Assembly: GCA_023264315.1 (NCBI GenBank)
Contig: JALQST010000030.1
Span: forward strand, 1 to 13,353
Direction: 5' to 3'
Source: Nodosilinea sp. BSH.14
GTDB taxonomy: Bacteria; Cyanobacteriota; Cyanobacteriia; Phormidesmidales; Phormidesmidaceae
DNA: 13,353 nucleotides
Part shown: positions 7,093 through 13,051 of the stretch, piece after piece
Layout of the letters: each line of letters begins with the position of its first letter
How positions within the stretch are numbered: position 1 is the first letter of the stretch
Made by a program: the position numbers and the translations under genes
Notes under the pieces: generated by a model
What the model was told of the DNA's origin: nothing
What the model saw: the letters and a program-made list of their open reading frames with translations, nothing else
Databases searched by the model: none

Positions 7093-8046
7093 CTAGGCGG
7101 AGATGCGACCGGTTTGGGTGCCCTGGGGTTGATCGAGGGTGTCGCCGAGGGTGGTGCCCGTGTGGTAAGCGGCGAGGAGCACATCGCTGGTTTTGCCCCA
7201 GAGAATATCGCCCCCTTGGGTGAGGCCAATGGCCCCAAAGTCTCGCTGGTTGGCGGTGGCTTCGGCAAAGGATTTGGCCAGGGCCACCTCTGGGGCCATG
7301 CCGTCGCTGATGCGAATCACCAGGCGGGCGGCAAGGCATTCGTCGATGATGTCTTCGCCAATGCCGGTACAACTGACGGCGGCATGGCCATTGGCATAGG
7401 TGCCCGCTGGCATGGCCGAATCGCTCACCCGCCCAATCCGTTCTAGCCCTTTGCCCCCGGTGGAGGTGCCCACAGCGAGGTGGCCGTTTTCATCCCGCAC
7501 TACAACGCCGATGGTACCCCGACGGGCGTGGGGATCGGCGGCCTCGGCCACCACTCCGGCCATGGATCGCTGGAAGTGGTTAGCCCGTTCCTGCATCCAT
7601 TCCCGCAAGCGCAGATCGGTAATCGGATCGAACAGGGGCAGGCCCAGTTCCCGCGCCAATTCCATCGATCCCACATCCGACAGCACTCGGTCGTCGGAGC
7701 TTTGCAAGTGGGCCGCTAGATCGATGGGGTGGGCCACCCGCGAGACGTTAATGACCCCGCTCAGCCGCTGGGCTTGGCCATCCATCAGGGCCGCACTCAT
7801 GCGCACCTGGCCATCGGATTGCAGCACCGACCCATAGCCCGCATTAAATCGAGGGGCATCCTCCAAAAGCTGACAGCCGTAGACCACACAATCCATGGCC
7901 TTGGCCCCCGCCTGCGCCCGCTGATAGATCTGATCCACCATGCGATGCAGGTCTTGCCGCACGGCCTCCAGCCCACCTCGATCCTGGAGGGCGCTCCCGG
8001 CTCCCCCGTGAATAATTACCTTGACATTTCGGTACATGTCGATCAT
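7093..8046 (-). CDS. Isoaspartyl peptidase / L-asparaginase (Ntn-hydrolase, plant type)
   Basis: A 317-residue precursor of the N-terminal nucleophile hydrolase family that removes isoaspartyl dipeptides and hydrolyses L-asparagine, after cutting itself into alpha and beta chains. The N-terminal IIHGGAGS (11-18), the FNAGYGSVL segment (67-75), and the cleavage site RRG/TIGVVV with the nucleophile Thr at residue 178 are all present; E. coli IaaA uses Thr179. STGG (beta chain start region) and the downstream VSCTGIGEDII and DFGAIGL motifs are also there. Start ATG 8046 is taken; ATG 8037 three codons later is equally possible because neither has a clear ribosome binding site. It is the first gene of the tight minus-strand run leading to cutA, the flavin-reductase gene and tilS. 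Confidence 0.94.
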   Translation of the reverse strand: MIDMYRNVKVIIHGGAGSALQDRGGLEAVRQDLHRMVDQIYQRAQAGAKAMDCVVYGCQLLEDAPRFNAGYGSVLQSDGQVRMSAALMDGQAQRLSGVINVSRVAHPIDLAAHLQSSDDRVLSDVGSMELARELGLPLFDPITDLRLREWMQERANHFQRSMAGVVAEAADPHARRGTIGVVVRDENGHLAVGTSTGGKGLERIGRVSDSAMPAGTYANGHAAVSCTGIGEDIIDECLAARLVIRISDGMAPEVALAKSFAEATANQRDFGAIGLTQGGDILWGKTSDVLLAAYHTGTTLGDTLDQPQGTQTGRISA

Positions 8047-8101
8047 GGGGTTGGAGGCGAGGTCGCCAGGGTGGGACAGGAAAGCGTATTCGGTCTAGGG
8101 G

Positions 8102-8136
8102 ATGCCCTAGGTGTGGGCCGTGGCCAGGATGGGCAT
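8102..8136. repeat. Inverted repeat between Uma2 and isoaspartyl peptidase genes
   Basis: ATGCCC (8102-8107) pairs with GGGCAT (8131-8136), with an inner GGCC-GT-GGCC. It sits just past the Uma2 stop on the minus strand and upstream of the isoaspartyl peptidase start. There is no following T-run, so a terminator role is only possible. Confidence 0.3.
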
Positions 8137-8142
8137 AGGCCA

Positions 8143-8844
8143 CTACTGGGGATGGGTAAGCTGATCCACGAAGGCCTGATGCTCTGGGGATTGTAACCCG
8201 GATTGCACCCCCGCCAACACCTGGGCCATATCCCCCGCAAGCATGGCCGCCACCGCCAGCCACAGCCCCGGAAACCGACGACTGCGCAGCAGCCCATCGC
8301 CATCGGCCACCAAGGGCTGATACTTGCCATCGGTGAGGGCATACCAGTCTATGTGGTTTTCAAACACCTGCCAGACCAAGTATTCCGCCACCCCATTGCG
8401 CCGATACGCCTGCTTTTTCGCCCCCAGGTCAATGGCGGCACTGCTTGCGGCAATCTCAATCACCAACTCTGGAGCCCCGTCTAAATACCCCTCCCCATCC
8501 ACCCGGGTTTGCCCCCCCGCCGACTCATCGATCAACAACACAATGTCCGGCTGGGGCTCGTTGTCCAAATCAAGGCGCACCGTGGGTTCAATGCCAGATC
8601 GTGTACCAGGGGTATAGGCGACATAGGTACCCAGCCAAGTATCCAGCCGGCTGTGGGGTTCAGCATGTTGTTGAAACCGCAGGGGTGAGGCCACGTAAAC
8701 CACTCCTTCAATCAATTCGGCTTTCGTCACAGGGGCAGCCGCATAGCGGCGCTCAAACTCGGGGCGCGTCAGGCGGTCGCCACTCTCCAACGGAGGAGCG
8801 AAAGTCGTCACCGATTGGGGGAGGCTGAGGGGGTAGGTCGCCAT
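8143..8844 (-). CDS. Uma2-family (DUF820) putative endonuclease-fold protein
   Basis: A 233-residue protein of the Uma2/DUF820 family, which is strongly expanded in cyanobacteria and has a PD-(D/E)XK nuclease-like fold. Visible landmarks are LTRPEFERRYAA and ELIEGVVYVASP (the N-terminal Glu), QQHAEPHSRLDTWL, EPQPDIVLLI with the Asp of the core, and PELVIEIAASSAAIDLGAKK with the E-x-[KQ]-like core Glu. The closing YRRNGVAEYLVWQVF is typical. These are the expected active-site positions, so the fold appears complete. A GTG at 8853 would add three residues; ATG 8844 (ATYPLSLPQ) is preferred as the usual style of start in this family. The biological function of Uma2 proteins is not settled, and mobility or transposase relation is only suspected. 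It is flanked by spacers of about 100 bases, each with an inverted repeat, and is probably its own unit. Confidence 0.88.
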   Translation of the reverse strand: MATYPLSLPQSVTTFAPPLESGDRLTRPEFERRYAAAPVTKAELIEGVVYVASPLRFQQHAEPHSRLDTWLGTYVAYTPGTRSGIEPTVRLDLDNEPQPDIVLLIDESAGGQTRVDGEGYLDGAPELVIEIAASSAAIDLGAKKQAYRRNGVAEYLVWQVFENHIDWYALTDGKYQPLVADGDGLLRSRRFPGLWLAVAAMLAGDMAQVLAGVQSGLQSPEHQAFVDQLTHPQ

Positions 8845-8877
8845 AGGACTCACATCGGGAGGATGGTTCCATGCTAC

Positions 8878-8912
8878 CGCTGAATCGCGGCTAGGGCCGG
8901 GGGTATTCAGCG
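8878..8912 (-). terminator. Candidate hairpin terminator after the methyltransferase gene
   Basis: CGCTGAAT (8878-8885) and ATTCAGCG (8905-8912) form a perfect 8-bp stem. The loop contains a further 4-bp stem, CGGC-TAGG-GCCG. It is in the 107-base gap downstream of the methyltransferase stop (8952) and upstream of Uma2, both on the minus strand. No T-run follows, which is common for cyanobacterial candidates but lowers certainty. Confidence 0.4.
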
Positions 8913-8951
8913 ATCAGGGAACAGGCCAGGGATGGAGGATATCCGGCTGGC

Positions 8952-9995
8952 TTAGGCCGCAGGTTTGCGAGCGACCCAGTATTTGCTCATGAAGTGAATC
9001 TGGTTGCTGACGGCCTCAAATCCGGCATCGGTCAGCCGTTGGTTAAGGTCGTCGGTGGTGTAGTGGCGATAGTAGGGCTCGTGGAAGATAGTCGGGAAGT
9101 TCTCCATCAGTACGTCAAATTCAGGGGAATCAGGCCGCTGAATGGAGTCGCAAATAATGAAGGTGCCGCCCGGTTTGACCACGCGGAAGGCTTCATTAAT
9201 CACATTTTGGCGGGCCTCGGCGGGCAGTTCGTGGAACAGGAACACACTCACCACGGCATCGAAGTACTGCGCCACAAAGGGCAGGTCTTCGCCGTTGGCC
9301 TGCACCAGTTGGGGTAACACACCGGGCTTGCGCGACAGCAGCCCATTGGCCTTCCGCAGATAAGCCGGGGACAAATCCACCCCATACAGCGAGGTCTGGG
9401 GCAGGGTGTCGCGGATCAGGCTGAGGGTGCGCCCGGTGCCGCAGGCGATATCGAGCACTTTGGCCTTAGGGGTATCCGCCAAAGCCGCCTTGAGCGGAGC
9501 CAAGATCCGCCGCCGCATCGGGTCAGCGGTGCCATTAAAGAGGAGTTCCACCTGGAGATCGTACAGGTTAGCCGACATATCACTGAGATAGCCGTTGGTC
9601 TGGTGGTGGAAGTTTTGCAGGTAATACTTGGGATAGCCGGAGGTGTCGATGTCGGCATCGAAGCTGTGGTAGTTGCGGCGGTTCGCCCGATCCCAAAGGC
9701 TGGGAAGATCCAGGCACACGAGGGGATAGAACCGGAAAAACTCGTCCCAGGGGGTATCAAACAGCACTTCCTTGGGATACACGCCCGCCTCCGCATCGGC
9801 CCAATCCTGCTTTAGGAGGTCGTTGATCCGCTGCTGAAGCAATTGCAGCGTCTCTAGACCGGGCTCTTGCACCTTAACCTTGGGCGGATTGATCGCCCGC
9901 ATCAGTTGGCCCGTAATGGACTTGTGGGTAACGCCAAAGTAGCTTTTGCCCTGCTGAAAGGTTTGGTAGGCCAGCTTGGTGAGTGTGTCAGGCAT
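8952..9995 (-). CDS. Class I SAM-dependent methyltransferase, function unassigned
   Basis: A 347-residue protein with a class I methyltransferase domain in its C-terminal half. Motif I is VLDIACGTGRTLSL (about 180-193); the acidic end of strand beta-2 is YGVDLSP; then ANGEDLPF, YFDAVVSVFLFHELP and VVKPGGTFIICDS follow. The order and wording resemble UbiE-like and general Methyltransf_11/25 domains. The N-terminal roughly 150 residues are outside that domain and include WDEFFRFYPLVCLDLPSLWD and FHHQTNGYLSDMSANLYDLQ, which look conserved in their own right. No substrate can be assigned. It is not an arsenite methyltransferase in any obvious way, although it faces the arsenic genes. Start ATG 9995 is the only good choice; upstream is A+T-rich. 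Confidence 0.88.
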   Translation of the reverse strand: MPDTLTKLAYQTFQQGKSYFGVTHKSITGQLMRAINPPKVKVQEPGLETLQLLQQRINDLLKQDWADAEAGVYPKEVLFDTPWDEFFRFYPLVCLDLPSLWDRANRRNYHSFDADIDTSGYPKYYLQNFHHQTNGYLSDMSANLYDLQVELLFNGTADPMRRRILAPLKAALADTPKAKVLDIACGTGRTLSLIRDTLPQTSLYGVDLSPAYLRKANGLLSRKPGVLPQLVQANGEDLPFVAQYFDAVVSVFLFHELPAEARQNVINEAFRVVKPGGTFIICDSIQRPDSPEFDVLMENFPTIFHEPYYRHYTTDDLNQRLTDAGFEAVSNQIHFMSKYWVARKPAA

Positions 9996-10306
9996 GGGTA
10001 GCAGTTTATTTTGCTTAAAAAATATATGTCAGCGTAAATAATTGTAACGACTTTTTCAAGCTAGACGGTTCAAATCAGCGCTTGCCGCCGCTGGTCAGGG
10101 AGATCCTCCAGCATCAGGTTCAAGCTAGGCGCAATGTATCGTGCAACACTTTTTTGGCCGCGCATCCAGACGAAGCCGTTAGCCATAACGATCCTCTGCA
10201 AGAATGGGGTAGGGTGGGTACCTTACCGGCCCCAGAACCAGCGCAGATGGCTGGTCTACGGCGGGTTTGTGGCCTACCGACATGTTGTTGTTTAGCTGTG
10301 GTTCCC
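9996..10306. promoter_or_regulatory. Divergent spacer between methyltransferase and acr3
   Basis: This 311-base gap starts with an A+T-rich patch (10005-10060) that is the likely promoter area. On the minus strand TTACAA, 15 bases, TATATT is a possible promoter for the methyltransferase. On the plus strand TTGCTT (10011-10016), 18 bases, TAAATA (10035-10040) is a weak candidate for acr3. The decamer TTCAAGCTAG occurs twice in direct orientation (10055-10064 and 10119-10128). A possible small minus-strand gene occupies 10070-10186. From 10187 to 10306 I see no clear feature. An in-frame extension of acr3 back to 10082 is open but looks non-coding. Confidence 0.35.
10070..10186 (-). CDS. Possible small protein gene, 38 aa
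   Basis: A short reading frame on the minus strand starts at ATG 10184-10186 and ends with TGA at 10070-10072. It is preceded by AGAGGA five bases before the ATG, a good Shine-Dalgarno sequence by the standard of this window. The product starts MANGFVWMRGQKSVARYI and ends in an amphipathic, acidic-then-basic helix (LNLMLEDLPDQRRQALI). The composition looks protein-like rather than random. It lies 74 bases upstream of the methyltransferase start on the same strand, and on the opposite strand to the acr3 leader. It could be a real leader-type small gene, the last part of an older gene, or chance. I do not recognise a family. Confidence 0.35.
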   Translation of the reverse strand: MANGFVWMRGQKSVARYIAPSLNLMLEDLPDQRRQALI

Positions 10307-11464
10307 ATGGAGTCTCCACCCAATCTCAATCCCAAGGCGGTGCAGGCGGGGGGAACGCTCAACCGCTTTGAGCGCTACCTCACGCTGTGGGTATTTCTGT
10401 GTATCGTGGCGGGCATCCTTCTGGGGCGACTGTTCCCTGGGGTGGCGGTGGCGCTGGACAGGATGAGCGTTTACCAAGTGTCGATTCCTATCGCGGTTTG
10501 TCTCTTTTTCATGATGTATCCCATCATGGTGAAGATTGACTTCTCCCAGGCCAAAAAAGCCGCCAAAACCCCTCGTCCCGTGGTGCTAACGCTGGTGATC
10601 AACTGGTTGATTAAGCCCTTTACCATGGTGCTGTTCGCCCAGGTTTTTCTGGGGGGGATCTTCCGCTCTTTTCTCGCAGAGACGGAAATGATTCGCGGTA
10701 CCGAAATTGCCCTGGCAGATTCCTACATTGCAGGCTGCATTTTACTAGGAATTGCGCCCTGTACCGCCATGGTGATGATGTGGGGATACCTGTCCTTCAG
10801 CAACCAGGGACACACCCTCGTGATGGTAGCGGTCAATTCCCTCGCCATGCTGTTTCTCTATGCGCCCCTGGGTCGTTGGTTGCTGGCGGCGAATGATTTA
10901 GTGGTGCCCTGGCAAACCATTGTTTTGTCAGTGTTAATCTATGTCGGCTTGCCGCTGCTAGCGGGTGCCCTGTCTCGCACCTGGATTTTGCGTCACCGGG
11001 GCCGAGACTATTTTGAGAACGTGTTTTTGAAGTACCTCAGCCCAATTTCGGTTATCGCTCTCCTAACCACCCTGGTGCTGCTGTTTGCTTTTAAGGGAGA
11101 TTTAATCGTACGGAATCCGCTCCATATTGTGATGATTGCGGTGCCGTTGTTCATTCAAACTAACGTGATTTTTGGTCTGACCTATGTTGCGGCCCAGAAA
11201 TTAGGTTTGGTGTATGAAGATGCCGCCCCCGCTGCCCTCATTGGTGCGAGTAATCACTTTGAAGTAGCGATTGCCACCGCCGTCACCTTATTTGGGCTCA
11301 ATTCCGGTGCGGCCCTAGCCACGGTCGTTGGGGTTTTAATCGAAGTGCCGGTCATGCTGATGCTGGTTGAATTTTGTAAGAAAACCGCCTTTTGGTTTCC
11401 GCGCCAGCCGGAAAAGGCGACCCTTCGCGATCCCCGTTGTCTCCCTCCCGGTGTGTCCCTATGA
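10307..11464 (+). CDS. acr3: ACR3-family arsenite efflux permease
   Basis: A 385-residue inner-membrane carrier with about ten hydrophobic segments, the ACR3 topology. It exports arsenite (and often antimonite) using the proton motive force. The family-critical Cys is at 152 in GIAPCTAMVMMWGYLS, matching the essential TM4 Cys of ACR3 proteins, and a conserved Glu is at 319 in ASNHFEVAIATAV. Other family segments are LFFMMYPIMVKID (about 67-78) and LVINWLIKPFTM. Start ATG 10307 (MESPPNLNPK) is chosen: it gives a short cytoplasmic N-terminus before the first helix (YLTLWVFLCIVAGILLG). An open extension back to 10082 has no family resemblance. The TGA stop shares ATGA with the arsC start, so the two are translationally coupled. 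Cyanobacterial copies are often named arsB, but this is not the E. coli ArsB fold. Confidence 0.93.
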   Translation: MESPPNLNPKAVQAGGTLNRFERYLTLWVFLCIVAGILLGRLFPGVAVALDRMSVYQVSIPIAVCLFFMMYPIMVKIDFSQAKKAAKTPRPVVLTLVINWLIKPFTMVLFAQVFLGGIFRSFLAETEMIRGTEIALADSYIAGCILLGIAPCTAMVMMWGYLSFSNQGHTLVMVAVNSLAMLFLYAPLGRWLLAANDLVVPWQTIVLSVLIYVGLPLLAGALSRTWILRHRGRDYFENVFLKYLSPISVIALLTTLVLLFAFKGDLIVRNPLHIVMIAVPLFIQTNVIFGLTYVAAQKLGLVYEDAAPAALIGASNHFEVAIATAVTLFGLNSGAALATVVGVLIEVPVMLMLVEFCKKTAFWFPRQPEKATLRDPRCLPPGVSL

Positions 11465-11859
11465 AGCGCGTGATGTTTGTCTGCAAGAAAAATTCCGCCC
11501 GTTCCCAAATGGCTGAGGGCTTTGCCAAAACCCTAGGAGCCGGGAAAATTGAGGTTGTCAGCGCTGGGCTAGAGGCCAGTGCCGTGCGCCCAGAGGCCAT
11601 TGCCGCCATGGCAGAGGTGGGCATTGATATCCATCAACAGACCTCCAACGCCCTAGCCGAGTTCAACCCAGAGAATTTTGATGCGGTGATTTCCCTCTGC
11701 GGTTGCGGGGTGAGCTTGCCGCCCGATTGGCTGATGCGCGACTATTTTGACGACTGGCAACTGGATGATCCCGCTGAACAGCCAGACATTTTCCCCCGCG
11801 TTCGGGATGAGATTCAATCTCGGGTGAAAACCCTGCTAGACCAGCTATTGGACGGTTAG
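11461..11859 (+). CDS. arsC: Arsenate reductase, LMW-phosphatase fold, glutaredoxin-type
   Basis: A 132-residue enzyme that reduces arsenate to arsenite. It has the low-molecular-weight phosphatase loop CX5R at Cys8-Arg14 (VCKKNSARS) and further cysteines at 80 and 82 (SLCGCG). The trio Cys8/Cys80/Cys82 is exactly the catalytic set described for Synechocystis ArsC, which uses glutathione and glutaredoxin rather than thioredoxin alone. The late acidic segment DDWQLDDPAEQP carries the Asp-Pro expected of the phosphatase fold. The ATG at 11461 overlaps the acr3 stop by ATGA; an upstream in-frame start within acr3 (11392) would disrupt the N-terminal strand and is rejected. Together with Acr3 it converts arsenate to the exported form. 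No arsH or arsR adjoins the pair. Confidence 0.95.
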   Translation: MKRVMFVCKKNSARSQMAEGFAKTLGAGKIEVVSAGLEASAVRPEAIAAMAEVGIDIHQQTSNALAEFNPENFDAVISLCGCGVSLPPDWLMRDYFDDWQLDDPAEQPDIFPRVRDEIQSRVKTLLDQLLDG

Positions 11860-11989
11860 CCCCGCCAGCAGCATCGTCCTATTTGCCCCCTGAATCCGAC
11901 GGTGACAACGGTCCTCAGTTTAGCCAGGAATCGGCTAACCTAGTCGGTAGATTCGCCTCGGGCGATCACAACCGTCCTCATGCTGCCGC

Positions 11990-12090
11990 GATCTCACCCT
12001 CACCCTACATCCCTCTCCCATGGGGGGTAAAACTGTGGGACAAACTTCCGCTTCCCCTCTCCTCGCAGGAGAGGGGTTGGGGGCGAGGTC
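11990..12090. repeat. Imperfect palindromic, MITE-like repeat element
   Basis: The left arm (GATCTCACCCTCACCCTA, then CCCTCTCCCA) is an imperfect inverted copy of the right arm (AGGAGAGGGGTTGGGGGC, then GAGGTC). The middle has a perfect hairpin, CCCCTCTCCT-CGC-AGGAGAGGGG (12054-12076), and CCCATGGG is nearby. Pyrimidine-rich elements of this wording are common dispersed repeats in filamentous cyanobacteria, from general knowledge. It could act as a terminator or RNA hairpin after arsC; its copy number in this genome cannot be seen here. Confidence 0.6.
12054..12076 (+). terminator. Strong GC-rich hairpin, possible transcription end after arsC
   Basis: A perfect 10-bp stem with a 3-base CGC loop inside the repeat element. 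It is followed by TTGGGGG rather than a T-run, so intrinsic termination is uncertain. It lies 195 bases after the arsC stop. Confidence 0.3.
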
Positions 12091-12150
12091 TTCCGGAAGC
12101 TTTGCGATGGACTGAGCCTTGTACACTGAAACTGCTGCATTAGGACTGCT

Positions 12151-13035
12151 GTGCTAAAACGGATTTCTCTTCTGGTTGCCCTTGCCCTCGGTGGGTTTGC
12201 CCTTGCTCCCCAGCCGACCCATGCCCAGGCGCTTACCCCCTACGTGCTGCCCCTCGATTATGAACTAATGGGCGAGCAGGGGCGGTATTTGGCCAGCGAA
12301 GCCCAGCAGTTGGCGGAATATCGACAATTTAACCGCGCCCTTACCCTGGCCCAACTGGCCGCCCAACTGGCCCCCAACGATGCCCAAGTCCTGGCGCTGT
12401 TGGGGGGGCTTTACCTGCAATCTGGGGATACCGACCGCGCCCTCACCCTGCTGACCCGGGCCAACACCCTTTCCCCGGAGGAGCCGCGCATTTTGTTTGC
12501 CCTGGGGTCGGCCTATCTACAAAAGCAAGACTATCAGCGGGCCACCACCTATCTAGAGCGGGGGTTGCGCCGCGAACCCAATAATGCCAATGCCCTTTTT
12601 GACCTAGGTAACGCCTACTTCCTGCTCAAGCAGTATGATCAGGCTATCACCCGCTACACTACGTCGGCGCAGGCCCAGGAGGACTTCTGGCCCTCGGTCA
12701 ACAACATCGGCTTAGTGCTTTACGAACAAGGCAACATCAGCCAAGCCGTGGCCCAGTGGGAGGAAGCCCTAGCCCTGGCTGGGGGAGAGGAGCCGGAGCC
12801 AAAGCTGGCGATTGCGGTGGTGCGCTATGCCGAGGGGAACTGTCGGGCCGTTGCCAATGCGGGCAGTAGCGTCTGTCAGCAGGCGTTGGCCATGGGGATG
12901 ACGGCCCTAGAGCAGGATAGCCGCTATGCCGATACCGCCTTTTTGCGCCAAAATCTCTGGGGAGATCGGCTGATGGAGACCACCCAGCAATTTTTTAGCA
13001 CTCCGGTGGTTCGCAGCCTGATTGCGGAATTGTAG
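12151..13035 (+). CDS. Exported tetratricopeptide-repeat protein
   Basis: A 294-residue protein with an N-terminal signal peptide: basic LKR, a hydrophobic stretch (ISLLVALALGGFALA) and a likely cut after THA-QA near residue 26. After that come about five TPR units from about residue 45 to 215, for instance NDAQVLALLGGLYLQSGDTD, EPRILFALGSAYLQKQDYQ and NANALFDLGNAYFLLKQYDQ. The C-terminal about 75 residues, with two cysteines (GNCRAV and SSVCQQ) that could form a disulfide, are less regular. TPR proteins bind other proteins; the likely location is the periplasm or thylakoid lumen. The start is GTG 12151 (no nearer ATG gives an intact signal peptide). The gene converges on the carboxypeptidase gene with 16 bases between stops. 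Confidence 0.85.
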   Translation: MLKRISLLVALALGGFALAPQPTHAQALTPYVLPLDYELMGEQGRYLASEAQQLAEYRQFNRALTLAQLAAQLAPNDAQVLALLGGLYLQSGDTDRALTLLTRANTLSPEEPRILFALGSAYLQKQDYQRATTYLERGLRREPNNANALFDLGNAYFLLKQYDQAITRYTTSAQAQEDFWPSVNNIGLVLYEQGNISQAVAQWEEALALAGGEEPEPKLAIAVVRYAEGNCRAVANAGSSVCQQALAMGMTALEQDSRYADTAFLRQNLWGDRLMETTQQFFSTPVVRSLIAEL

Positions 13036-13051
13036 CCCAGCCCTGGGTTCC

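Larger units (their letters stand above)
11860..12150. other. Intergenic region after arsC with repeats
   Basis: A 291-base non-coding stretch. It contains two near-identical 15-mers (TGACAACGGTCCTCA at 11903-11917 and TCACAACCGTCCTCA at 11966-11980, 13 of 15 the same) and then the palindromic repeat element listed separately. The final 60 bases before the TPR gene hold no clear promoter. An open frame across this stretch has no protein character. Confidence 0.5.

Noticed and set aside
8952..9995. Arsenite methyltransferase ArsM next to the arsenic genes
   Set aside because: The domain is a class I methyltransferase, but I do not see the ArsM cysteine arrangement, and it is divergently transcribed with its own conserved N-terminal region.
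10060..10085. A tRNA T-arm-like GGTTCAAATC
   Set aside because: The flanking bases do not pair to form the T-stem, and no acceptor, D or anticodon arms are visible nearby.
10082..10306. N-terminal extension of Acr3 by 75 residues
   Set aside because: The segment has no family resemblance and would put a long, odd, cysteine-containing tail before the first membrane helix. ATG 10307 matches usual Acr3 length.
11883..12143. An 86-codon open frame between arsC and the TPR gene
   Set aside because: It runs through the palindromic repeat, and its composition reflects that repeat rather than a protein.
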